Positions 1 through 6,971 of a stretch of DNA of 27,082 nt are shown in pieces. The stretch is from the NCBI GenBank assembly GCA_965371225.1, contig CBDUXP010000053.1, positions 1 through 27,082 of the forward strand. The letters run 5' to 3'. Each line of letters opens with the position of its first letter. Within the stretch, counting starts at the first letter, position 1. A program made the position numbers and the translations under genes. The DNA comes from CBDUXP01 sp965371225 [NCBI: uncultured bacterium]. Lineage in GTDB: Bacteria; Abyssobacteria; SURF-5; CBDUXP01. The notes under the pieces are model-generated. The model was not told the DNA's origin. It saw only the letters and a program-made list of their open reading frames with translations, and ran no database searches.

Positions 1-183
1 ATGCGCCCCCAGCGTGGTAGCGACCGGGGCATGTTCGCGTCGCGGGCCCGGCCGGCTCCGGAGCACCCTGGACCGGCCGTCGGTATAGCGTTCCGGGGGA
101 ATGTTGTTACGCTGGCAGAAGTGGACGGATCGCCGCCGGCCGACGGTGGCAGACCGTGCACGAGGATGGTCACCGCGGCCAAG

Positions 184-678
184 ATGAGTGTCATGAAAAC
201 CGTCATTCCCGTGAAATGCCCCTTCTGCAACACGCGCGGCAAGATCGTGACTCCGCGCGTGGGCGCCATGATCGTCGCGCCGTGTCCCCGCTGTCAGGAG
301 TTTCTGTTGGTCTTTGCCGGCACCTCGTTCCCGCTGAACAAGCACGTCATCCTGCACGCGAGCGCGGCCGAGCAACAGGCCCACCTGGCCGAAATGATCA
401 TGGAGCACATCGAGGAATGGGTGGAGGATCTCCTGGAGACCGACTCCGAGCCCGAATCCGACTCGGCGCCTCCCGCCGACGCGGACCAGGCTGCGGAGGC
501 CGATGCGGAGGCGGCGGACCCCGCGGCGGCGCCTGGTGAACCCCGCCTGCGTCCCTCCTGGGTGCCCGGCCGGCCGACGGGACCGATTACCGAGGCCGAG
601 GCGCGCGACTTCCTCACCATCGATGTGCCTCTGAGCGCGCGCAAAGCGTACTTTGATCGGGTCTTCGGGCCTCGATAG
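184..678 (+). CDS. Zinc-ribbon protein of unknown function
   Basis: The predicted protein is 164 aa if translation starts at the ATG at 184; an in-frame ATG at 193 or 166 is also possible. The frame is open back to the window edge, but residues upstream of 184 look non-conserved. Two cysteine pairs (CPFC at residues 12-15 and CPRC at 34-37) form a typical zinc ribbon near the N terminus. A predicted helical segment follows (about residues 60-85), then a long acidic, Ala/Glu/Pro-rich linker (about 85-120) and a conserved-looking C-terminal tail. I recognise no named family. A two-CxxC ribbon followed by an acidic linker suggests a protein- or nucleic-acid-binding adaptor (inference). No clear Shine-Dalgarno sequence decides the start. 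The gene ends just before a strong hairpin at 700-735. Confidence 0.7.
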   Translation: MSVMKTVIPVKCPFCNTRGKIVTPRVGAMIVAPCPRCQEFLLVFAGTSFPLNKHVILHASAAEQQAHLAEMIMEHIEEWVEDLLETDSEPESDSAPPADADQAAEADAEAADPAAAPGEPRLRPSWVPGRPTGPITEAEARDFLTIDVPLSARKAYFDRVFGPR

Positions 679-699
679 CCCGGGCCCCGATAGGCATAC

Positions 700-735
700 C
701 AACGCCCCCGGTCGCCGGCGCGGTCGGGGGCGTTG
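700..735. terminator. Bidirectional hairpin terminator between convergent genes
   Basis: A perfect 11-bp inverted repeat (CAACGCCCCCG at 700-710 and CGGGGGCGTTG at 725-735) with a 14-nt loop lies between the zinc-ribbon gene and the converging acyl-CoA dehydrogenase gene. No T-tract follows on either strand, so it is either a GC-rich terminator without a tail or an end-protecting hairpin. Confidence 0.6.
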
Positions 736-758
736 CCGTGCGGGGTTTGGCCGGCGGC

Positions 759-1913
759 TCAGGTGAACGCGCGGATGCCGGTGGCTTCGCCGGCGATGAG
801 CAACTTCTGAATCTGCGTGGTGCCCTCGTACAGGCTCGTCACGCGCGCGTCGCGCAGGTACCGCTCCACGGGATACTCGTTGCTGAACCCGTAGCCGCCG
901 TGCACCTGGAGCGCGCGGTTCGCGCAGCGGAACGCCGCTTCGGACGCAAACAGTTTCGCGATGGAGGTCTCCTGTCCGTTGGGAAGCTTCTTCTGCTTCA
1001 AGTCGCCCGCGCGGAACACGAGCAGGCGGGCGGCGTCCGTATCCACGAGATTGTCTGCGATCAAGTCCTGCACGAGCTGGAACCCCGCGATGGGCCGCCC
1101 GAACGCGTGGCGCTCCTTGGCGTACGCGATCGCCGCGTCGGTCGCGCCCTGGCAGATGCCGACGCAGCCGCAGGCCACGCTGTAGCGCCCGTTCTCGATG
1201 GCGGAGAGCGCCACGCTGAAGCCCTTGCCCTCCGGCCCGAGGCGGCACGCATCCGGCACGCGCAGGTCCGTGAACACCAGCTCGCTCGTATCCGCGCCGC
1301 GCAGGCCCAGCTTGCCGTGGATCATGTTCGCGGAAAAACCCGGGGTGCTCGTATCCACGAGGAACGCGGTGATGCCGCGGTGCCCCTTGCTCGGATCTCC
1401 GGTGGCCAGGACGAGCGCCACTTGGGCGAGCGAACCGTTGGAGATCCACATCTTCGTGCCGTTAATGATCCAGTCGTCGCCGTCGCGCACGCAACTCGTC
1501 TTCAGCGCCGCGGCGTCGCTGCCGCTGTCCGGTTCCGTCAGCGCGAAACAGCCGAGCCATTCGCCGCTGCACAGCTTCGGTAAGTAGTGCTGCTTCTGCT
1601 CCTCCGTGGCCCACTTCATGATCGGGCTCTGCACGAGGGAGCACTGCACGGAGATGATCGTGCGCATGGCGGAGCAGGCGCGGCCGATCTCTTCCACCAG
1701 GCAGCCGTAGCTGATGTAGTCTAGCCCCGCGCCGCCGTACTCCTCCGGCACCACGCCGCCCAGGTAGCCCAGGTCCTTCATCTTCTGGATCAAGTCCAGC
1801 GGCGGCTCACACGTGAGGTCATACTCCCGCGCGCGGGGCATGATCTCCTTCTCTGCGAACTCCCGCGCCTGCGCGCGGATGGCCTGCTGATCGTCCGTGA
1901 ATTGGAAGTTCAT
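759..1913 (-). CDS. Acyl-CoA dehydrogenase
   Basis: This 384-aa FAD-dependent acyl-CoA dehydrogenase should catalyse alpha,beta-desaturation of an acyl-CoA and pass electrons to electron-transfer flavoprotein. The length is typical of the family. Visible signatures are the FAD/substrate loop CFALTEPDSGSD (residues 122-133), ITAFLVDTSTPGFS (181-194), the C-terminal HGGYGFSNEYPVERYLRDAR (338-357) and YEGTTQIQ, whose Glu363 is the expected catalytic base of the short/medium-chain branch. The ATG at 1913 is supported by a purine-rich GGGGGGAG about 8 nt upstream; the longer open frame upstream only overlaps coxE. It is the last gene of a moxR-coxE-acd operon, 47 nt after coxE. Chain-length specificity cannot be read from the sequence. 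Confidence 0.93.
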   Translation of the reverse strand: MNFQFTDDQQAIRAQAREFAEKEIMPRAREYDLTCEPPLDLIQKMKDLGYLGGVVPEEYGGAGLDYISYGCLVEEIGRACSAMRTIISVQCSLVQSPIMKWATEEQKQHYLPKLCSGEWLGCFALTEPDSGSDAAALKTSCVRDGDDWIINGTKMWISNGSLAQVALVLATGDPSKGHRGITAFLVDTSTPGFSANMIHGKLGLRGADTSELVFTDLRVPDACRLGPEGKGFSVALSAIENGRYSVACGCVGICQGATDAAIAYAKERHAFGRPIAGFQLVQDLIADNLVDTDAARLLVFRAGDLKQKKLPNGQETSIAKLFASEAAFRCANRALQVHGGYGFSNEYPVERYLRDARVTSLYEGTTQIQKLLIAGEATGIRAFT

Positions 1914-1931
1914 GGATGCGCTCCCCCCACC

Positions 1932-1948
1932 GGCACCCGCACGGTGCC
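1932..1948 (-). promoter_or_regulatory. Intra-operon hairpin before the acd ribosome-binding site
   Basis: GGCACC and GGTGCC form a perfect 6-bp stem with a 5-nt loop in the 47-nt gap between coxE and acd, just upstream of the GGGGGGAG ribosome-binding site. It could be an mRNA processing or stability element; its function is inferred from position only. Confidence 0.35.
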
Positions 1949-1960
1949 CACTGCGCCAGC

Positions 1961-3367
1961 CTACTTCGCGACGATGATGTCGACGACTTCCAGCAGTTGC
2001 TTGGCGTTGCGGCACTCGTGGACTTCGTCGCAGTAGGGTTCGTAGTCGTACATGACGCTGTCGCCGAGGCGCCACGCGGAGCGGGCCTCCGGGTTCAGCC
2101 AGATGACGCGTTTGGCGCGCTCTTGCAGCCGCTTGACGCACCATGCCTTCGGGTCGTTCCGGTTGTTCCGCGCGTCGCCGATGATGATGACCGTAGTCTT
2201 GGCCGTGACGGCGTCGAGAAACTTCTCGTGGAACGTGTAGAACGCCTGCCCGAAGTTGCTGTGCCCGTAGTAGTCCACGCTCTTGCTGTGCAGCGCCAGC
2301 TCGATGGCTTCCTGAAGCTCGTGCTCGTGGAACAGCTCCGTCACCTCACCCAGTTGCGAGACGAACACGAAGGTGCGCACTTGGGCGAAGAAATCCTGGA
2401 TGGCGTACACGAACTGGAGCATGAAGCGGGCTACGTGGCTGACGGAATCGGAGATGTCCACCAGCGCCATGACCTGCGGCTTCTCCCGCCGCTTCTGCTT
2501 GAAGTGCAGGTCGATAGGTACACTGCCGTACTGCATGTTCTCGCGGATGGTCTTGCGCACGTTGAGCGTGCCGCGCGCCAGCCGCTTGTGCCGCAGGATC
2601 AGCTTGTCCCGCAGCTTCCGGCCGAGTTTCGTGACGATCTCGCGCAGCACGGCCATCTCGCGCTGGTTGAGCTGGTAGAAGGTCTTGTTCAGGATGTCGT
2701 CCGCCGTCGAGATGTCGAGGGTTTTCACCTCGTTCTTGTCCAACTCCATGCGGATGACGTTCTTGGTGGCCTCCAGGAACCGTTGCATCTGCCGCTCGAG
2801 GTACTGCAGCACTCGCTCGATTTCGTGGTCCGTCAGGCCCTCGCCGCGCAGTTCCTCGGCCAACCGTTGCAACTCCTCTTCCAGCGTCCCCCAGTCCAGA
2901 TTCTCGCGGATCTTCCGCGTGTAGAACCCCACCTGCAGCGGGTTCTGGATCTGGTTGAAGCCGGTCGCGTCCATCTGCTCCTGCATGAACAGTTGGAACC
3001 GGCCGGGCTCGATGTTCGCCAGGAACTCTTGGAGCCGCTCGAACGTCTCGGGATGCTCGCGCATGAACTGCTCGAGAAACTCCTGCATCCCCATGTCCCC
3101 GAAGCGGTTCTCCGGCGCGTCCGGGTCCTGTTGCAGGCGGTCCGTGATCGACTTCAAGTCCGTGAAGTACAGATCGAACAACTTGTCGAAAATCGGCATG
3201 TCGCCCGTCTGCTTGACGAGCGTGGCGGCGAGGGTGGCGCGGAACACGCTCTTCTCGTTAATCCCCATGGTGCCCACGGCCTCAAAGCAGTCCAGATTCT
3301 CGCTGAGGGACACCCGCACGCCGCCCACGCGCAGCGCGCCGATGAAGCGGATGAGCGTGGATTCCAT
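1961..3367 (-). CDS. CoxE-like VWA domain protein
   Basis: This 468-aa protein has a C-terminal von Willebrand factor A domain of the CoxE type. The MIDAS metal site is visible as DISDS (Asp304, Ser306, Ser308), with a later GHSNFG (about 369-373) and IIIGDARNN (395-402) completing the fold. The N-terminal 290 residues are helical and charged, as usual in VWA partners of MoxR ATPases. Known systems pair a MoxR AAA+ ATPase with such a VWA protein to insert cofactors or remodel enzymes; in carbon monoxide dehydrogenase clusters the pair is CoxD/CoxE. Here the ATG lies 2 nt after the moxR stop, so the two are almost certainly co-translated. No molybdenum enzyme is adjacent; the downstream partner is an acyl-CoA dehydrogenase. 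Confidence 0.9.
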   Translation of the reverse strand: MESTLIRFIGALRVGGVRVSLSENLDCFEAVGTMGINEKSVFRATLAATLVKQTGDMPIFDKLFDLYFTDLKSITDRLQQDPDAPENRFGDMGMQEFLEQFMREHPETFERLQEFLANIEPGRFQLFMQEQMDATGFNQIQNPLQVGFYTRKIRENLDWGTLEEELQRLAEELRGEGLTDHEIERVLQYLERQMQRFLEATKNVIRMELDKNEVKTLDISTADDILNKTFYQLNQREMAVLREIVTKLGRKLRDKLILRHKRLARGTLNVRKTIRENMQYGSVPIDLHFKQKRREKPQVMALVDISDSVSHVARFMLQFVYAIQDFFAQVRTFVFVSQLGEVTELFHEHELQEAIELALHSKSVDYYGHSNFGQAFYTFHEKFLDAVTAKTTVIIIGDARNNRNDPKAWCVKRLQERAKRVIWLNPEARSAWRLGDSVMYDYEPYCDEVHECRNAKQLLEVVDIIVAK

Positions 3368-3369
3368 GG

Positions 3370-4302
3370 CTAGTTGAGCGAACCCTGGTCGGCGGGGGTG
3401 AGCAGGTTGGGGATGTTCGGCCGTACTTTGCTGATGTCCCCTTCATACTTGAGCAACAGGTTCAGCGTCCGCTCCACCACGTCCTTCTCCAATTCGGCGG
3501 CGTTCAGGATGACCAGCGCCTGGGCCCAGTCCAACGTCTCGCTGATGCTCGGCTGCTTCTTCAAATCCAGCTCGCGGATGCTCTGCACGAACTGCACCAC
3601 GGCCTCCGCCAGTTGCTGGCTGACGCCCGGCACCTTCAGCCGGACGATCTCCGTTTCCCGCGCCGTGTCCGGAAAGTCGATATAGAGGTGGAGGCACCGG
3701 CGCTTGAGCGCATTGGTCATCTCGCGCTCGTTGTTCGACGTGAGGAACACCAGGGGCAGGTGCTTCGCGGTAATCGTGCCCAATTCCGGCACGCTCACCT
3801 GCCAGTCGCTCAGCAGCTCCAGCAGGAACGCCTCGAACTCCGGATCCGACTTGTCCACCTCGTCGATCAGCAGCACACAGGGTGCGTCCGACTGGATGGC
3901 CTGCAGCAGCGGGCGCGGCAGCAGGAAGTTCTCGGAGAAGAACACGTCGTCCTGCTCCTCTTCGATGAGGCGCACGGCTTCGGTCAGCGTGGTGGCTCCG
4001 CCGAGCACCTCGGAGATCTTCTCCTTGAGGATCTGCGTGTACAGGATCTGCTTGGCGTACTCCCACTCGTACAGCGCCTTGCACTCGTCCAGGCCCTCAT
4101 AGCACTGGAGCCGGATCAGCTGCCGGCCCAGGGCCTGGGCGGTCATCTTGGCCAGGTCCGTCTTGCCCACCCCCGCCGGCCCCTCCACCAGGATGGGCTT
4201 CTGCATGCGGTCCGCCAGGTAGACCACCGTGGCGATGTTGGTGGAAGGGATGTAGTCCTGGCCGCGCAGGGCGTCCAGAATGGCGTCGACCGACTCAAGC
4301 AT
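3370..4302 (-). CDS. MoxR family AAA+ ATPase
   Basis: This 310-aa MoxR-type AAA+ ATPase is a chaperone-like ATPase that works with VWA proteins. Walker A is GPAGVGKT (residues 41-48), Walker B is VLLIDEVD (143-150), and a sensor-1 Asn lies in FLTSNNERE (187-194), followed by the arginine-rich ALKRRC (198-203). I chose the ATG at 4302 because AAGGGA sits about 9 nt upstream and the homologous start MLESVDAILDAL begins there; the frame stays open upstream to 4416, but that part crosses the promoter. It is the first gene of a three-gene operon (moxR, coxE, acyl-CoA dehydrogenase) driven by the promoter at 4370-4398. The likely role is activation or cofactor maturation of a client, possibly the co-transcribed dehydrogenase (inference). 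Confidence 0.92.
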   Translation of the reverse strand: MLESVDAILDALRGQDYIPSTNIATVVYLADRMQKPILVEGPAGVGKTDLAKMTAQALGRQLIRLQCYEGLDECKALYEWEYAKQILYTQILKEKISEVLGGATTLTEAVRLIEEEQDDVFFSENFLLPRPLLQAIQSDAPCVLLIDEVDKSDPEFEAFLLELLSDWQVSVPELGTITAKHLPLVFLTSNNEREMTNALKRRCLHLYIDFPDTARETEIVRLKVPGVSQQLAEAVVQFVQSIRELDLKKQPSISETLDWAQALVILNAAELEKDVVERTLNLLLKYEGDISKVRPNIPNLLTPADQGSLN

Positions 4303-4369
4303 GTACTGATCCCTTCGGGCAGGGTGGGCGGCCCGCGGGCCGAGCCGCACCATAGGATGAACGGCGCTA

Positions 4370-4398
4370 AGTCTAGGGCTCGCCGGGGGGCGTGTCAA
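4370..4398 (-). promoter_or_regulatory. Sigma-70-type promoter of the moxR operon
   Basis: On the minus strand a perfect -35 TTGACA (4393-4398) is followed after exactly 17 nt by TAGACT (4370-4375). Transcription would start near 4363, giving a leader of about 60 nt before the moxR ATG. An inverted repeat abuts the -35 on its upstream side. Confidence 0.75.
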
Positions 4399-4400
4399 AC

Positions 4401-4440
4401 TTGGCCGACCGGCCAAATACCCGGTATCGAAGGATATCCT
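4401..4440. promoter_or_regulatory. Three tandem palindromes upstream of the moxR promoter
   Basis: Three separate dyads are packed into 40 bp: TTGGCCGACCGGCCAA (4401-4416), ATACCCGGTAT (4417-4427) and the perfect palindrome AGGATATCCT (4431-4440). They start 2 bp upstream of the -35 box, a classic place for an activator or dual regulator. The binding protein is unknown. Confidence 0.5.
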
Positions 4441-4471
4441 CCTGCCGCGCGGGCCTGGAGGCGGGAGAAGT

Positions 4472-4500
4472 GGTACTACTGGAATGCCACATAGTAGTCC
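4472..4500. promoter_or_regulatory. Inverted repeat upstream of the paiB-like gene
   Basis: GGTACTACT (4472-4480) and AGTAGTCC (4493-4500) form an interrupted dyad with a 12-nt spacer and one bulged base. It ends immediately before the candidate -35 hexamer at 4501, so it may be an operator. Confidence 0.45.
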
Positions 4501-4529
4501 TTTTCAATATCCACTTGCCACGGCATACT
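4501..4529 (+). promoter_or_regulatory. Candidate promoter of the paiB-like gene
   Basis: TTTTCA (4501-4506), a 17-nt spacer and CATACT (4524-4529) match the house style of promoters in this window. The predicted leader before the ATG at 4583 is about 45-50 nt. Confidence 0.45.
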
Positions 4530-4582
4530 AGGCTGGACCGGGTTCAGCAGTGAGCCCTTGGCGCCACCCCGGAGAGCTGCCC

Positions 4583-5215
4583 ATGTACCGCCCCGACCAC
4601 TACCGCGAAGACGATACGGCCACGTTGCACGCGCTCATGCGGGTGCACAGCTTCGCCACCCTGGTCACCGCCGGCCCCTCAGGCCTGGAAGCGACGCACC
4701 TGCCCCTGCTGTTTCACGGGGACGCCGGGCCCCACGGCACGTTGCGCGGGCACGTGGCGCGGGCCAATGGGCAGTGGCGGCACTTCGGCAGTGGCGCGGA
4801 GGCGCTCGTCATGTTCCAGGGTCCGCACGCCTACGTGTCCCCCCAGTGGTGGGCCGGGGGCCCGAGCGTACCCGCGTGGGATTACACCGCAGTGCACGCG
4901 TACGGGTATCCGCGCATCATCGAGGACTGCGGCGATGCGCGCGGCGTGCTCGAGGAGCTGTCGGCCGTGTACGAAGCCCAGTTTCCGCAGCCGTGGCGCA
5001 TGACCGACGAGCCGCCGGCGTACATTGAGAACTTGCTGCGGCACATCGTCGCTTTCGACATGCCCATCCATCGTCTGGAAGGCAAGGTCAAGCTCAATCA
5101 GAAGCAGACACCGGCGGACCGCGCCGGGATGATCGCGGGCCTACGCGCCGTAGGCGACCCGCAGAGCGTGGCTGTCGCCGACTTGATGGCCGCGCGGGAA
5201 TCGCGGCACGCTTAG
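4583..5215 (+). CDS. PaiB-like FMN-binding protein
   Basis: This 210-aa protein belongs to the PaiB family of FMN-binding split-barrel proteins, annotated as negative transcriptional regulators after Bacillus PaiB although a redox or flavin-binding role is as likely. Family signatures are MYRPDHY at the N terminus, the central VPAWDYTAVHAYG and the C-terminal LEGKVKLNQKQTPADRAGM. The length matches the family (about 205 aa). The ATG at 4583 is chosen because GGAGAG lies about 7 nt upstream and homologues begin MYxPxHF/Y; a start at 4550 would add 11 unsupported residues. The stop codon is interlocked with the stop of the converging gene (4-nt overlap). Confidence 0.9.
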   Translation: MYRPDHYREDDTATLHALMRVHSFATLVTAGPSGLEATHLPLLFHGDAGPHGTLRGHVARANGQWRHFGSGAEALVMFQGPHAYVSPQWWAGGPSVPAWDYTAVHAYGYPRIIEDCGDARGVLEELSAVYEAQFPQPWRMTDEPPAYIENLLRHIVAFDMPIHRLEGKVKLNQKQTPADRAGMIAGLRAVGDPQSVAVADLMAARESRHA

Positions 5216-6414
5216 GCCGCGGTCGCGTCCGTTTCGGGGTCGGCGTCGGGTGTGCCAGGCGGCGGCTCGACCGGCACCGGCACCTCGGTCGCATCCTCTG
5301 CGGCTTCAGCTGCAGATGCAGCCGCGGGCGGCGGTGCCTCGGCCATAGTCGGGGCGGGCAGCGTGGCAATCGCGCCTTCCGCGAGGCTGCCCAGGTAGAG
5401 CCGGCCGTCGAATTCGTTCACGCTGGTGATGTACCAGAAGCAGTCGGGCGCGGGGTCCTGCAGGTTGTGCACCACGTTGCCATCGAAGTCAAACCCGAGC
5501 ACGAACGCATGGTGTTGCGCGGCGGGCCGCATTCCCTTGGGCAGGCGCATGACCACCTTGCGCAGGAAGCGGCTCGGCGCCAGCCACGCATCCACCTGGG
5601 GATCGCGCGGACTGGGGATCGCGAGCCAGAACGTGTCCCGCCCGTTGCAACTGATGTTGTCCGGGAAGCCGGGCAGGTTGTCGATGAAGGTTTCCACCGT
5701 CCCGGCCTGCTCGCCCATGAGCCACAGGCGCAGCGTGCGGTACGCGCCCGTCTCGTTCACGAGCAGGTACCGTTCCTCCGGGTCCATGGTCACCCCGTTG
5801 GCGAACTGCAAGCCGCTCAACAGGACCCGCGTTTCCCGGCGCGCGGGCACGTACGACAGGAGCCGCCCGTGACCCCCGTGTTCCAACAGCGCTTCGATGT
5901 CCTGGTCGTTGTTGAACTTCGAGGACGCGTCGGTGAAGTAGATCGTCCCGTAGGACGCGATGTGCAGGTCGTTCGTGAACATGAACGGCACGCCCTCCGC
6001 CGCGCGCGTGAGGACGGTCACGGTGCGCTCGGCGTCGATGCTCAGCAGGCCCCGCCACGTGTCGCACACGATCAAGTTGCCCTCCGCGTCGAACTCCATG
6101 CTTTGCGGCCGGCCGCCGGTCTCCGCGAACACTTCCAGGCCGCTCCCGTCCGGCTGCATGCGCACGATGCGGCCGTCCAGCAGCCCCGTGTACAGCCGCC
6201 CGTCCGGCCCGAGCATGACGTCTTCCGGTCCGATCCCGTCACCCAAGCTGAGGCGCGTCACCCCCGCGAGGGCGGTGTTCGTTGCGTACGGGCCCACTAG
6301 GCCGGGCGACGCCGGCGGGGACCATGGGGCCGGGTCGATGGGCACCGGCCACGTCGCCAGATAGAGGACGAGCGCGGCGACGGCCGCTCCGCAGATTCCC
6401 AGGACGCTCTTCAT
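5212..6414 (-). CDS. SMP-30/strictosidine synthase-like beta-propeller protein
   Basis: This 400-aa protein starts with a single hydrophobic segment (residues 4-21, a membrane anchor or uncleaved signal) followed by a six-bladed propeller of the SMP-30/gluconolactonase/strictosidine-synthase type. Visible blade motifs include GPEDVMLGPDGRLYTG, ANGVTMDPEERYLLVNET and FPDNISCNGRDTFWLAI. Family members are Ca-dependent lactonases or esterases; the substrate cannot be predicted. The last 45 residues are a low-complexity Ala/Pro/Glu tail. The ATG at 6414 has a GGGAGAGG ribosome-binding site upstream; the longer open frame is intergenic. It diverges from the RidA-like gene, and its TAA interlocks with the TAG of the paiB-like gene. 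Confidence 0.85.
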   Translation of the reverse strand: MKSVLGICGAAVAALVLYLATWPVPIDPAPWSPPASPGLVGPYATNTALAGVTRLSLGDGIGPEDVMLGPDGRLYTGLLDGRIVRMQPDGSGLEVFAETGGRPQSMEFDAEGNLIVCDTWRGLLSIDAERTVTVLTRAAEGVPFMFTNDLHIASYGTIYFTDASSKFNNDQDIEALLEHGGHGRLLSYVPARRETRVLLSGLQFANGVTMDPEERYLLVNETGAYRTLRLWLMGEQAGTVETFIDNLPGFPDNISCNGRDTFWLAIPSPRDPQVDAWLAPSRFLRKVVMRLPKGMRPAAQHHAFVLGFDFDGNVVHNLQDPAPDCFWYITSVNEFDGRLYLGSLAEGAIATLPAPTMAEAPPPAAASAAEAAEDATEVPVPVEPPPGTPDADPETDATAA

Positions 6415-6504
6415 GTCCGTGTACCTCTCCCGCGTAAGGCAGGTCGTCGAGCGGGGAATGGACGCGGCAGCATACCATCCCCTTTGCGCCGCTCTGCGGT
6501 CCGG

Positions 6505-6533
6505 TACAGTGCGCGCGCGAGTTGTCACTCGCG
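6505..6533 (+). promoter_or_regulatory. Candidate -10 box and hairpin before the RidA-like gene
   Basis: TACAGT (6505-6510) is a plausible -10, with TTTGCG or TTGCGC 15-16 nt upstream as a weak -35. Directly downstream, CGCGAGT and ACTCGCG (6516-6533) form a perfect 7-bp stem with a TGTC loop, ending 4-5 nt before the Shine-Dalgarno. This could be an operator or a translation-modulating hairpin. Confidence 0.4.
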
Positions 6534-6548
6534 AACGAGAGGTGACCT

Positions 6549-6971
6549 GTGCATCCGGAACTTTCCGTGCGAGATGTGGCGGGGCGGGCGGTCGTGTCCA
6601 GTGGCCGTCCCTGGGAGCCCATTGTCGGGTATAGCCGCGCGGTGCGCGCGGGCGCGTGGATCGCCGTGACCGGCAGTGTCGGGAGCCATGCCGACGGGAG
6701 TTACCCGCCGACGGCGGGGGAACAGACCCGCCGTGCGCTGGAGCTGATCGTCGCCGCCGTCGAAGCGCTTGGCGGCCGGCGGGAAGACATTCTCCGCACG
6801 CGCATGTTCGTTACCGACATTACCCGGTGGGAAGAGGTCGGCAGGGTGCATGGGGAATTTTTTTCGGACGTGCTGCCCGCGACGAGCATGATCGAGATCA
6901 GCCGCCTGATCGACGCCGACGCCCAGGTGGAAATCGAGGCGGATGCGTTCGTGGCGGACGGAGCCGCTTAG
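6549..6971 (+). CDS. RidA family protein lacking the catalytic arginine
   Basis: This 140-aa protein is of the YjgF/YER057c/UK114 (Rid) family. It starts at GTG 6549 with AGAGGTG upstream. Family landmarks are YSRAVRAGAWIAVTGSVG (28-45), RTRMFVTDI (83-91) and VEIEADAFV (127-135). In canonical RidA enamine/imine deaminases an Arg (Arg105 in E. coli) follows the Pro-Ala near the C terminus; here the corresponding stretch is PATS (110-113), with Thr at that position. It therefore belongs to a Rid subgroup not expected to hydrolyse 2-aminoacrylate in the standard way. It is a single gene, divergent from the SMP-30-like gene and overlapping the converging AAA gene by 4 nt. Confidence 0.9.
   Translation: MHPELSVRDVAGRAVVSSGRPWEPIVGYSRAVRAGAWIAVTGSVGSHADGSYPPTAGEQTRRALELIVAAVEALGGRREDILRTRMFVTDITRWEEVGRVHGEFFSDVLPATSMIEISRLIDADAQVEIEADAFVADGAA

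Noticed and set aside
1916-3373. 485-codon plus-strand frame opposite coxE
   Set aside because: Low-complexity shadow; the minus strand carries the MIDAS motif and a proper ribosome-binding context.
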